From NCBI GenBank assembly GCA_040902445.1, contig JBBDXJ010000199.1, forward strand, positions 1 through 23,591: DNA of 23,591 nt. The letters run 5' to 3'. This document shows positions 15,064 through 21,935 of the stretch, piece after piece (position 1 is the first letter of the stretch; each line of letters begins with the position of its first letter). Source of the stretch: Chryseosolibacter sp040902445. Its GTDB lineage: Bacteria > Bacteroidota > Bacteroidia > Cytophagales > Cyclobacteriaceae. The notes under the pieces are model-generated. The model ran no database searches, was not told the origin of the DNA, and saw only the letters and a program-made list of their open reading frames with translations. A program made the position numbers and the translations under genes.

Positions 15064-15480
15064 CTAAAATGAATACTGCCATGTAATATTAATTCCGTTT
15101 GATTCGTCTGAATCTACATAAAGACGCCCGTAAGTATTATCCGGTAATTTCACGACATACCCGTGATGTTCTACCAACCCGACGGCTGGACTGAATCCTG
15201 TCAAAGGTTTCGCCGTTACCTCACCGAGGCAACTCAACTCACCTGCATCCAGAATGGAAGCTTCTTCACCTCCGCTGATGATAACGGATCGTATTTCTTT
15301 TAAAGAGGAAGAATAGGATAGTTGAAAGCAGTTATTAAAGTCATCCTTGAAGCAGATGATACTTTCGTCGCTAAGGGATTTATCTTCAGACCCGATCGGA
15401 TCGGCGCAGCTATTTTCAATGGGATTATCACTGCAGGAGGAAAGAAACAGCAATAATATGATGGCCTTGTATTTAAGCAC
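15064..15480 (-). CDS. Small hypothetical lipoprotein, GTG start
   Basis: The product is 138 residues. The start is taken as GTG at 15480, because an in-frame TAA lies a few codons upstream and the signal sequence begins at once: MLKYKAIILLLFLSSC with C16 as the lipidated residue. The mature part has four more cysteines (C25, C43, C51, C84) that could pair in the periplasm. It ends in strand-like segments (HHGYVVKLPDNTYGRLYVDS, INITWQYSF). I do not recognise a family. It is divergent from the Tat-exported PLP enzyme at 15622 and separated from the CHAT cluster by repeat DNA. Confidence 0.65.
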   Translation of the reverse strand: MLKYKAIILLLFLSSCSDNPIENSCADPIGSEDKSLSDESIICFKDDFNNCFQLSYSSSLKEIRSVIISGGEEASILDAGELSCLGEVTAKPLTGFSPAVGLVEHHGYVVKLPDNTYGRLYVDSDESNGINITWQYSF

Positions 15481-15549
15481 AAGTCGTGGGGTTATTTAAA
15501 AATACGGAAGAGAAGGCACAAAACCTAGGGAGGTGACGCACACAATTGT

Positions 15550-15574
15550 AGGGACATCCTTTACGGGTGTCCCT
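15550..15574. repeat. Hairpin AGGGACATCC-TTTAC-GGGTGTCCCT
   Basis: A 10-position stem (one G-T pair) with a 5-base loop lies between two divergent genes, so a terminator role is not expected. GTAGGGACA...TGTCCCT elements of this kind recur between genes in bacteria of this group (general knowledge), making a dispersed repeat the likeliest reading. It is about 48 bases upstream of the PLP enzyme start and might affect its leader. Confidence 0.5.
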
Positions 15575-15621
15575 GAAATTCCGTAACTTCATTACCTCGA
15601 CGAAACCTAAACCTCATTTTT

Positions 15622-16950
15622 ATGGACAGAAGAAAGTTTCTGCAAAATTCAGGTTATGCCGCAGGTATAAGCCTTGTTCTGCCAGCAGTTTCCTGCACCC
15701 CATCATCAGGAGTTGATTCATCTGTAATAGAAGTACCTAAAGATCTATCGCTGGACACCTGGGCGGGAGTCAGGAACAATTTCAATCTAAGACCCGACCG
15801 CATTCATATGTCACAAATGCTTTTAGCTTCCCATCCGACTCCGGTTAGGGAAGCTATTGAAAAACACAGAAAGAATTTTGATGAAAATCCTTTTGAATAT
15901 TGGGAACACAACTGGATAGAAGCCGAAAAGGTCGTGTGCAAAGCTGCCGCGAATTACCTCAATGCGGATCCGGCTGAAGTTGTTCTTACTGACAGCACCA
16001 CGATGGGTCTTGGTATTCTGTATTCCGGTCTCAAATTAAAACCTGGTGACGAAATACTTACGACCACGCACGATCACTATTCAACGGAAAAATCGTTGGA
16101 ATTTGCAGCAGCGAAAACGGGCGCAACCATGCGCAGAATTTCACTTTACAAAGATCCTGCTACCATTACCGCAGACGGCGTAACTGAAATTCTTATAAAA
16201 GCCATTTCTCCTAAGACACGAATTATTGCCGTGACATGGGTGCACTCTGTTAACGGAGTGAAACTGCCCATCAGAAAAATGAGTGATGCCATAAAAACAG
16301 TGAACGAAAAAAGGACTGAAGCCAACCGGATCTATTTTTGCGTAGACGGCGTGCATGGCTTTGGAGTAGAAAACATAACGATGGCTGATCTGGGTTGCGA
16401 TTTCTTCGTAGCCGGAACGCATAAATGGATGTTCGGACCACGTGGCACTGGAATACTGTGGGGCAAGAAGGATGCATGGGAAATGCTAGCACCTGTTATA
16501 CCAGCATTTCGCATGGCGCCTTATTATATGTGGATGGGGGTTGTACCTGAAGCTCATATAAATTTCACCGATTTGTGTTCTCCCGGAGGATTTTTCGCTT
16601 TCGAACATCGGTGGTCCTTGAATGAAGCTTTTGACTTTCACATGAAAATCGGAAAAGCGAAGATTGAAGAACGCACGCATCAGCTCAGTTCGATATTAAA
16701 AGAAGGACTGAAAAAAAATAAAAAGATCAGGTTAGTTACGCCAGTTGATCCAAGCCTTTCGTCAGGAATAAATTGTTTTGATGTGGAAGGCGTGAAGCCT
16801 GAAGAAGTAGTAAAACATCTTTTGGGGAAAAATATTCTGGCCAGCACTACTCCCTATAAAGAAGTACACGCGCGAATAACCCCCTCTGTAATTAACACGG
16901 AAGATGAAGTGGCTTACTGCTTAGATGCGCTGGAGGAAATGAGAGTATAG
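15622..16950 (+). CDS. Tat-exported PLP-dependent enzyme, class V aminotransferase fold
   Basis: The product is 442 residues from an ATG at 15622. The N-terminus MDRRKFLQNSGYAAGISLVL is a twin-arginine signal (R-R-K-F-L), and PAVSC puts a lipobox cysteine at C25, so it is probably a folded, lipid-anchored enzyme outside the cytoplasm. The catalytic domain is of the NifS/isopenicillin-N-epimerase type: TDSTTMGLGILY binds the phosphate, D242 in FCVDGVHGFG faces the PLP ring nitrogen, H245 follows, and K268 in FFVAGTHKWMFGPRGTGILW is the Schiff-base lysine. Known relatives act as epimerases, cysteine desulfurases or lyases; the substrate cannot be read from sequence. All key residues are present, so it should be active. 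No maturation partner is adjacent. Confidence 0.9.
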   Translation: MDRRKFLQNSGYAAGISLVLPAVSCTPSSGVDSSVIEVPKDLSLDTWAGVRNNFNLRPDRIHMSQMLLASHPTPVREAIEKHRKNFDENPFEYWEHNWIEAEKVVCKAAANYLNADPAEVVLTDSTTMGLGILYSGLKLKPGDEILTTTHDHYSTEKSLEFAAAKTGATMRRISLYKDPATITADGVTEILIKAISPKTRIIAVTWVHSVNGVKLPIRKMSDAIKTVNEKRTEANRIYFCVDGVHGFGVENITMADLGCDFFVAGTHKWMFGPRGTGILWGKKDAWEMLAPVIPAFRMAPYYMWMGVVPEAHINFTDLCSPGGFFAFEHRWSLNEAFDFHMKIGKAKIEERTHQLSSILKEGLKKNKKIRLVTPVDPSLSSGINCFDVEGVKPEEVVKHLLGKNILASTTPYKEVHARITPSVINTEDEVAYCLDALEEMRV

Positions 16951-17077
16951 TCAGAATCTTTGGTGATCATTGGAGGGCTGGGCCGATGGCTGCATTTGTG
17001 GCTTGGGAAGGTTCAAATGAAAAGAGACTGGAATAACCGGATTTTGCCCTGCCGCACTACATAATTGCCTGCTTTAG

Positions 17078-17554
17078 GTGGCCGGACACCGGTTCAGCAT
17101 TCGAATTGTTGGCCAAAAACTCTTTATTGAGAAGTACAATTGTAACAGTTGCCACCAGGTCCAGAACCCCCATGGTTATTTACAGCCACAAGCCGGAACT
17201 TTTTCAAATATTGGCCTTGATGCTGCCTATGCAGACAATGGCCTCGGACAGGTGACCGGGCGGGAGATAAACAATGGAATGTTTAAAATTCCTTCTTTGC
17301 GTAACGTAGAACTAACAGCGCCCTACATGCATGATGGTCGATTTGAAACACTGAGCGATGTAATTGACCATTATAGCAGTGGGTTGGCAAACCATCCCAG
17401 TCTTGACCACAAACTCAGAGATTCCAACGCGAACCCCCTTCAATTGAACATATCGGCTGATGAAAAACATGCCATCATTTCTTTCTTAAATACGCTTACT
17501 GATCATAAAATGATTTCCGATCCAAAATTTTCTGACCCATTCAAATCGAAATAG
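17078..17554 (+). pseudogene. C-terminal fragment of a di-heme cytochrome c peroxidase (MauG/CcpA type)
   Basis: The frame opens with GTG at 17078, directly after an in-frame TAG, and gives 158 residues with no signal peptide. From about residue 11 it matches the second heme domain of bacterial di-heme peroxidases: VGQKLFIEKYNCNSCHQ with the heme motif C22-x-x-C25-H26, then FKIPSLRNVELTAPYMHDGR with a likely heme-ligand methionine (M84), and FETLSDVIDHYSSG. The N-terminal heme domain and the export signal of the family (over 300 residues) are absent, and no trace of them is seen in 16951-17077. Without export, c-type heme could not be attached, so this is very probably a truncated, dead gene. 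Confidence 0.75.
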
Positions 17555-17555
17555 T

Positions 17556-18191
17556 GTGATCAGAAAATCTGCCCTCTTACTACCAGTTATGCTGTTACAT
17601 CTCCTGGCTGCTGCGCAGGATGAAGTCACAGCGCAAAAGCGGTCAAATCATTATGTTGGTATTCAAGCCAATCAGCTCGTCCGTCAACTCTTCAATTTTG
17701 GAGGGTCTACCAGTTCCATTAATAATCCATACCTGATCACATATGCTGTAAATTCAGTCAGGTCAGGGTGGGGGTTTAACTGCGGTTTAGGCTATACGCA
17801 CATGGAGGTAAGAGAGGAGGATCCATTCAACCCGCGAGAAACGGCCATCAATGATTTTTTTATTCGATTGGGAGTTGAACGAAAGGTCCTGATCGGAGAG
17901 AAATGGATAACAAGCTATGGCGTGGATATCTTGCGGGAAAGTCAAAAAAATATTACGGAGAGTAATTCGCAGCCTGGTAATTTCAAAACGGAGACGCGAA
18001 ACAGAGGGACCGGGATAGGGTTGAGGTTTACACTCAACTACAATATTTCAGAAAAGATATTACTGGGAACCGAGGCAACCTATTACTACAAGTCGATGAA
18101 AGAAACCAGAGAAGGAACCGGCGTACCTCGTCTCCCCCTGCTCACCCAGAAACCGAAAATAGCTGCCGTAAAAAACATCAGCAGGCTGTAA
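17556..18191 (+). CDS. Outer-membrane beta-barrel-like protein, probably C-terminally truncated
   Basis: The product is 211 residues from a GTG at 17556 that overlaps the end of the peroxidase fragment (TAGTG). A signal peptide is clear (MIRKSALLLPVMLLHLLAAA before QDE), followed by barrel-like strands (NHYVGIQANQLVRQLFNFGG, SGWGFNCGLGYTHMEV, FFIRLGVERKVLIGEKWITS, GIGLRFTLNYNIS, LLGTEATYYYKSM). After about residue 188 the character changes: the last 25 residues (GVPRLPLLTQKPKIAAVKNI) lack strand pattern and lie opposite a different minus-strand reading frame with a strong membrane segment. So the true gene seems cut near 18115 and its last strand or strands are missing. It may still be expressed but is unlikely to fold as a full barrel. 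Confidence 0.6.
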   Translation: MIRKSALLLPVMLLHLLAAAQDEVTAQKRSNHYVGIQANQLVRQLFNFGGSTSSINNPYLITYAVNSVRSGWGFNCGLGYTHMEVREEDPFNPRETAINDFFIRLGVERKVLIGEKWITSYGVDILRESQKNITESNSQPGNFKTETRNRGTGIGLRFTLNYNISEKILLGTEATYYYKSMKETREGTGVPRLPLLTQKPKIAAVKNISRL

Positions 18192-18300
18192 ATGGCAGGC
18201 GGCACGGACATGACCGAGTTGAGCACATTGAAGAGCCGCACCGGTAACCCCAATATGCCGGAGTAGTCCATCAGCAACTGCCTTTCGGGGAGATGGTTAA
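18086..18300 (-). pseudogene. Remnant of a membrane protein (C-terminal helix fragment)
   Basis: Between the ATPase stop and the beta-barrel fragment, one minus-strand frame reads VNHLPERQLLMDYSGILGLP, then VRLFNVLNSVMSVPPAIYSL and LMFFTAAIFGFWVSRGRRG, ending at a stop near 18086. It has a convincing membrane helix and a positive end. The 'GILGLP...' followed by a helix is reminiscent of the last helix of PepSY-type membrane proteins, but this is only a resemblance. No start is present, because the frame runs into the ATPase gene in another frame. It looks like the tail of a gene interrupted when the ATPase segment arrived. Confidence 0.35.
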
Positions 18301-18302
18301 CA

Positions 18303-19652
18303 CTAATCCTGCTTCTGAACCCACGCCAGATATTTCTCAATTTGCGATACGGTATAGTAAGGAAGGTTAAGCAAATTAAACTGTTTACCCTCTGGTGTAG
18401 TTGCTTTCGTGATCGAAACTTCTCCGGCATAAAAGCGAACAGCGATCTTATGTGGTGCAGCATCCATAAACAAATGCAATGAGCGAAGCTTTCCCTCGCT
18501 GCCTGACTTTACTTCAATAGGTATGAGTTTGCCTTCGAAGGGGAATAAATAGTCTACTTCAGCAACCGATGTTTTCTTTTCGCGGACCCAAAAATGCAAA
18601 GCGCTTAATGACTGATGCTGAAAGGCCAGCAGCTCCTGACCTACCAGATGCTCGATCATGCTTCCCTGGTACACTTTGCTCAGATCATCAGTACTTAAAA
18701 TTTCTCTTTGAGTGCCTGCAAAATAATTCATCAGCCCGGTATCTAACACGTGAAGGCGAGGCGACTTTTTAAGGTCAGGAAGCAGTGGCAGCGTATAGCC
18801 CGTTTCAGGGTAAACAAGGTACAATAGCAATGCTTTCTGCAAAGCACGCAAGACTTCACCCATTTCTCTTGACCCGTAATTTGAGTTTCCAAATCCCTGG
18901 AATTTAATCCGCTTTCCCGCATGGACGAACGATGAACGAATGGCGTGTCGTATCATCTGCATCTGCGTATCGTTTCGCGCATACTTCTCAGCATCGTCCA
19001 TGTAAGAGGTGAGCAACGAATCGTATATAGGGGCCAGTAATACCAGGTCTTTATATGTACTGTAATGCTGCACGGCTTCAGGCATTCCGCCTGTTAGCGC
19101 ATAAGTGTGGAACAACGACAGTAGTTTTTGGTGGGCAAATGATGCTGTCGGGATTTGCTGCAGCTGATCACGTGCAGTCGTTTCATTCATGGCCGATAAA
19201 AATTCAGGGAAAGAAACTGGGCGCAGCACTTTATACTCTACCCGGCCAACGGGAAAGCTAATGTTCTTGTTAAACAACGTCTCCAGCATGCTGCCCGCAG
19301 CAATAATAGCTATACCTGGTTCCTGCTCATAGAAATACCGGAGTATGTTTAGCGCTTCGGGAGCTGCCTGTATTTCATCTATGAATAAAAGGGTTTGTTG
19401 CTTTTGCGACAGGCTTTTGTTCTTCAGGAAGAATATTGCCCGGAGTAATGTTTCGACGTTAACAAATTGTTCAAAGGGCTGCCGGTCTTCCGGCAACTCA
19501 AGGTTCAGGTAAATGTACTGTCCGAAATTTTTAGAGAGCTGGCTGACCACGGTTGTTTTGCCAACCTGCCTGGCTCCCCGTATCACCAAAGGTTTTCGCG
19601 AAGGCTGCTGGTACCACTTCTCAAGATCTTTCTGCAAGTCCCTATCAAACAT
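18303..19652 (-). CDS. AAA_14 ATPase with C-terminal DUF4143 nuclease-like domain
   Basis: The product is 449 residues from an ATG at 19652. The Walker A motif is GARQVGKT (26-33), Walker B is LLFIDE (88-93), and the sensor-like IIAAGSMLE follows. The C-terminal DUF4143 part carries a PD-(D/E)XK-like core with E365, D367, and E380-V-K382 (E-x-D...IEVK). This is a large and mobile prokaryotic ATPase family, often in many copies per genome; a role is not established, though toxin-like or DNA-related functions have been suggested. The gene is divergent from the relaxase gene, and its upstream region has three 33-bp-spaced repeats that overlap its presumed promoter. Full length and all motifs are intact. 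Confidence 0.92.
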   Translation of the reverse strand: MFDRDLQKDLEKWYQQPSRKPLVIRGARQVGKTTVVSQLSKNFGQYIYLNLELPEDRQPFEQFVNVETLLRAIFFLKNKSLSQKQQTLLFIDEIQAAPEALNILRYFYEQEPGIAIIAAGSMLETLFNKNISFPVGRVEYKVLRPVSFPEFLSAMNETTARDQLQQIPTASFAHQKLLSLFHTYALTGGMPEAVQHYSTYKDLVLLAPIYDSLLTSYMDDAEKYARNDTQMQMIRHAIRSSFVHAGKRIKFQGFGNSNYGSREMGEVLRALQKALLLYLVYPETGYTLPLLPDLKKSPRLHVLDTGLMNYFAGTQREILSTDDLSKVYQGSMIEHLVGQELLAFQHQSLSALHFWVREKKTSVAEVDYLFPFEGKLIPIEVKSGSEGKLRSLHLFMDAAPHKIAVRFYAGEVSITKATTPEGKQFNLLNLPYYTVSQIEKYLAWVQKQD

Positions 19653-19654
19653 TG

Positions 19655-19733
19655 CACAAAGTTAGGGCAATTTTAGCAATTATTATACACAAAGTTAGGG
19701 CAAAAATTATCGGTTTTTTACACAGAATTAGGG
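19655..19733 (-). promoter_or_regulatory. Three-copy 33-bp-period repeat containing -7 boxes upstream of the ATPase gene
   Basis: CACAAAGTTAGGGCAA occurs at 19655-19670 and identically at 19688-19703, with a weaker third copy CACAGAATTAGGG at 19721-19733. The starts are exactly 33 bases apart, about three helical turns. Read toward the ATPase, copies one and two each contain TAACTTTG, a perfect Bacteroidota -7 box (TAnnTTTG). The nearest copy ends two bases before the ATG and would give an almost leaderless transcript; the middle copy would give a leader of about 30 bases. The layout suggests tandem promoters, or operator sites for a regulator binding one face of the helix. Confidence 0.6.
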
Positions 19734-19770
19734 ATCTTTACTATAAATAAGGTACTTAAAGCAATTCTCC

Positions 19771-20934
19771 ATGACAGGCAACATGATCAAGGGTAAGGGC
19801 TTTCGTGGAGCCTTGCGTTATAATTTGGAGAAAGTGGAAAAAGGTATTGCTGAAGTGCTTGGTCATTCTTTTGTAGAAGTTTCTGAAAAAACGATTATGA
19901 AAGAAATCCAGATGGTCAAGGTAATGCGTCCCAACCTGCAAAAATACTTCTATCATACCTCGATTAACTTTCCTCCTGCGGAAGACCTTTCTAATGAGAA
20001 GATGAAAGAGATCGCGCATGACTATCTTAAATCGAGCGGCTTTGATCAGCACCAATTTATCATGTTCCGTCATCGTGATGCAGACCATCCCCACCTGCAT
20101 ATCCTGGTCAATCGCATTGGCTATGACGGCAAGGTTATGAGTGACAGTAATGACTTTGCAAGGTGCGAAAAGATCCTGCGGGAGCTTGAGAAGAAATACA
20201 ACCTTACTGAAGTACTTTCCAGTAACCAAGCAAGGGAACGGGCTATGACTAAGAACGAGCTGGAAATGATGAAGCGCACTAACGAGCCTTCAGCAAAAAC
20301 GGCTTTACAGGTTATTATCAAACAAGCCCTTGAAATCAGACCACGGCAATCAGCAGAGGAATTTATTCAGAAGCTGGAAAACAAAGGTGTCAATGTTCTT
20401 TTCAACCAGGCATCTACTGGCTATGTCAGTGGTATATCTTATAACTATGAAAGCATCACTATAACCGGCTCCAAACTCGGAAATGACTTCAAATGGACAA
20501 CCATTAAAAACTGCATCAACTATGAACAAGAAAGAGATCGCGCAACAATTTACGAGGCAAATATTAGAGCAAAATCCAGCAACTCTGACCCACGATCAGA
20601 TACAAGCCATTATTTTGGAAATACAGCAGCTCTACAGCAAAACCGAGCGGAGCACAAGTTATCAGTCAAGCAATCTGAAAATGGTGGGGTACAGCATTCA
20701 GGATCTTCAAGCCAAAGCCGACAGGTTAAGCAGTCACCTCGACCAACTCAACGAAAAGATGTCGCAAGCGGCAGTTATTTTCAGGAAAAGTCAAAGGGTC
20801 TCAATCTGGCATCGCTATTGGATGGTCATTCTAATGGGAATCTTATCCACGTTGATCACCAACATAGTGTGGATTATTCGTGGCTAAACGAACCTAAGAA
20901 GAAGAAAAGAAAGCGGAAGGGAAGAAGGATTTAG
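19771..20934 (+). CDS. Mobilization relaxase (HUH endonuclease, PF03432 type)
   Basis: The product is 387 residues from an ATG at 19771; a second ATG four codons later is equally good. Motif I is KGKGFRGALRYNLEKVEKG, with Y17 the likely DNA-linking tyrosine. Motif III is HRDADHPHLHILVNRI, with H106, H108 and H110 as metal ligands. The nuclease domain spans about 1-160, followed by a helical part (EMMKRTNEPSAKTALQVI) and a low-complexity, polar tail ending in a basic stretch KKKKRKRKGRRI. Relaxases nick the origin of transfer and lead the strand into a recipient through a type IV secretion system; no such system is in the window, so this would be a mobilizable unit using helper genes. A second gene is nested out of frame in its tail. 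No accessory mobC-like gene is upstream. Confidence 0.93.
   Translation: MTGNMIKGKGFRGALRYNLEKVEKGIAEVLGHSFVEVSEKTIMKEIQMVKVMRPNLQKYFYHTSINFPPAEDLSNEKMKEIAHDYLKSSGFDQHQFIMFRHRDADHPHLHILVNRIGYDGKVMSDSNDFARCEKILRELEKKYNLTEVLSSNQARERAMTKNELEMMKRTNEPSAKTALQVIIKQALEIRPRQSAEEFIQKLENKGVNVLFNQASTGYVSGISYNYESITITGSKLGNDFKWTTIKNCINYEQERDRATIYEANIRAKSSNSDPRSDTSHYFGNTAALQQNRAEHKLSVKQSENGGVQHSGSSSQSRQVKQSPRPTQRKDVASGSYFQEKSKGLNLASLLDGHSNGNLIHVDHQHSVDYSWLNEPKKKKRKRKGRRI
20522..20887 (+). CDS. Nested out-of-frame gene in the relaxase: coiled-coil protein with C-terminal membrane helix (MobB-like by layout)
   Basis: From an ATG at 20522 an uninterrupted frame of 121 residues lies entirely inside the relaxase gene, in the +1 frame. 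It reads MNKKEIAQQFTRQILEQNPA, then TLTHDQIQAIILEIQQLY, a heptad-like segment (MVGYSIQDLQAKADRLSSHL, DQLNEKMSQAAVIF), a basic turn RKSQRVSIWHR, and one membrane helix YWMVILMGILSTLITNIVWI ending RG. The balanced composition and the helix at the end look like a real small protein, while the relaxase frame in the same region is polar and low-complexity, as unconstrained tails are. Nested mob genes are known in RSF1010 (mobB) and ColE1 (mobB/mobD), where the small products are relaxosome or membrane-linked. Homology to those is not claimed. Confidence 0.72.
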   Translation: MNKKEIAQQFTRQILEQNPATLTHDQIQAIILEIQQLYSKTERSTSYQSSNLKMVGYSIQDLQAKADRLSSHLDQLNEKMSQAAVIFRKSQRVSIWHRYWMVILMGILSTLITNIVWIIRG

Positions 20935-20991
20935 GCAATTATTGAATGTTGAAATAACGAACAAAATGACGTAAATTGGCGTTTCATAAGC

Positions 20992-21195
20992 ATGGAGACA
21001 ACCAACATATATCAGATTGTACTTCCAAAGGGCGAAGCCCTCCGTCCATTTTTTGAATTGACCGAAAATGAAAGACGTGAGATCGGCTTGAAAATCTTCC
21101 GGCATGTGACCGAGCTTGCTGCTAAGGTTGGCCAACTCCCCGTAACCAGCCAGACCCTTTCAAAGAAAGCCTCCAGGATAAAGCACTCTTTTTAA
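20992..21195 (+). CDS. Small antitoxin-like protein paired with zeta toxin
   Basis: The product is 67 residues from an ATG at 20992. It is a small, charged, mostly helical protein: METTNIYQIVLPKGEALRPF, then FELTENERREIGLKIFRHVT, and a tail KKASRIKHSF. No DNA-binding motif is obvious. Its stop is 7 bases before the start of a zeta-toxin gene, the usual layout of toxin-antitoxin pairs in which the small antitoxin comes first. The function is therefore inferred from position. TAAATTGG (20971-20978), one base from the -7 consensus, lies just upstream and may be its promoter. The gene is intact, although its toxin partner is not. Confidence 0.65.
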   Translation: METTNIYQIVLPKGEALRPFFELTENERREIGLKIFRHVTELAAKVGQLPVTSQTLSKKASRIKHSF

Positions 21196-21202
21196 TTTTT
21201 AA

Positions 21203-21592
21203 ATGCCCGAACTGCATATTGTAGCTGGCCCTAACGGAGTTGGAAAGACAACTGCTTTTACAACTATTGTTCCTCAAGGGTTGGAGTATGTTAATGCTGA
21301 TATGATCGCCAAAACCATTAAGGAAAAGGCTGGTGGACTAAATACACAGGACATTGCAAATCAGGAAGCAGCCAAAATCTTTTACGATAAGGCGGCTCGA
21401 AAAGAATCATTTGCAGTTGAAACCAATCTTTATGATGTGGACAGTACGTGGAGAAATATGGTGAATCCAAGCAGTGTGGCGACGCTGTTATTAAGTCTTC
21501 TCATTGTCCCCTCCCATGACAGACAGGATATTCCCGGCTGGATCTTTAAACCAGGCTATGTCAGGCCCTTGATTTTTAGAACGGCCACGTAA
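21203..21592 (+). pseudogene. Zeta-toxin kinase gene, 3' half lost
   Basis: The frame opens at an ATG at 21203. Its first 80 or so residues match zeta-toxin-type P-loop kinases: MPELHIVAGPNGVGKTTAFT with Walker A GPNGVGKT (9-16), YVNADMIAKTI with the conserved N-A-D, and KESFAVETNLYDVD. Family members run to roughly 190-200 residues and phosphorylate UDP-sugar precursors of peptidoglycan in known cases. Here homology stops near 21450, and the remaining 45 or so residues are only the antisense of the VOC gene's 3' end. The ATP site is kept but most of the C-terminal half is gone, so the protein is very probably inactive. Confidence 0.78.
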
Positions 21593-21886
21593 GATACCTT
21601 TTTCGTCAGTTGGTAGACCTTCGTAGCGCTCAAACTGTACCCCTCGATTTTTTAGCTCCTCGACTGCGTCGTCAATGTTATCGACCACAAAATTTAGAAC
21701 AGTGAACGTGGCTGGCTGGTGATTGTCTTTGGAGTACAGGAATAACCTGCCACCGCCTGGTAAATGCAGGTTCAACCCCATGTCTTCATTATCTACTTTT
21801 AGCGATAAACTTTTTGTATAAAATTCTTTGGCTTTTCGCAGGTCGCTAACTGAAAAACTGGTAAATGCTTCGTTTGCTTCCCACAT
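21491..21886 (-). CDS. VOC-superfamily (glyoxalase/bleomycin-resistance-like) protein
   Basis: The product is 131 residues from an ATG at 21886. The beta-alpha-beta-beta-beta pattern of the vicinal oxygen chelate fold is plain: EAFTSFSVSDLRKAKEFYTK for the first unit, LHLPGGGRLFLYSKD, then FTVLNFVVDNIDDAVEELKN for the second unit and GPDIAWFKDPAGNILSVMGG at the end. Length and ending are complete. Such proteins are metal-dependent lyases, dioxygenases or drug-binding proteins; the H/E metal set is not obvious (few histidines), so ligand binding rather than catalysis is possible. It is convergent with the truncated toxin gene, whose junction lies just past its stop, and is an isolated single gene. 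Confidence 0.85.
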   Translation of the reverse strand: MWEANEAFTSFSVSDLRKAKEFYTKSLSLKVDNEDMGLNLHLPGGGRLFLYSKDNHQPATFTVLNFVVDNIDDAVEELKNRGVQFERYEGLPTDEKGILRGRSKNQGPDIAWFKDPAGNILSVMGGDNEKT

Positions 21887-21935
21887 ATTTATACACTTTT
21901 ACGAGAATGTCTTGCCTAGCGTCAAAACTGATAAT

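Noticed and set aside
19653..19770. Possible origin of transfer upstream of the relaxase
   Set aside because: No inverted repeat next to a plausible nick site is visible; the three 33-bp-spaced repeats fit promoter or operator sites of the ATPase gene better.
19756..20229. A 157-codon minus-strand frame opposite the relaxase
   Set aside because: It is antisense to the conserved HUH nuclease domain and has no recognisable features, unlike the nested same-strand gene at 20522-20887.
20884..21135. An 83-codon minus-strand frame over the antitoxin-like gene
   Set aside because: The plus-strand gene has a good start, sits 7 bases before the toxin gene and fits the toxin-antitoxin layout; the minus-strand frame has none of these.
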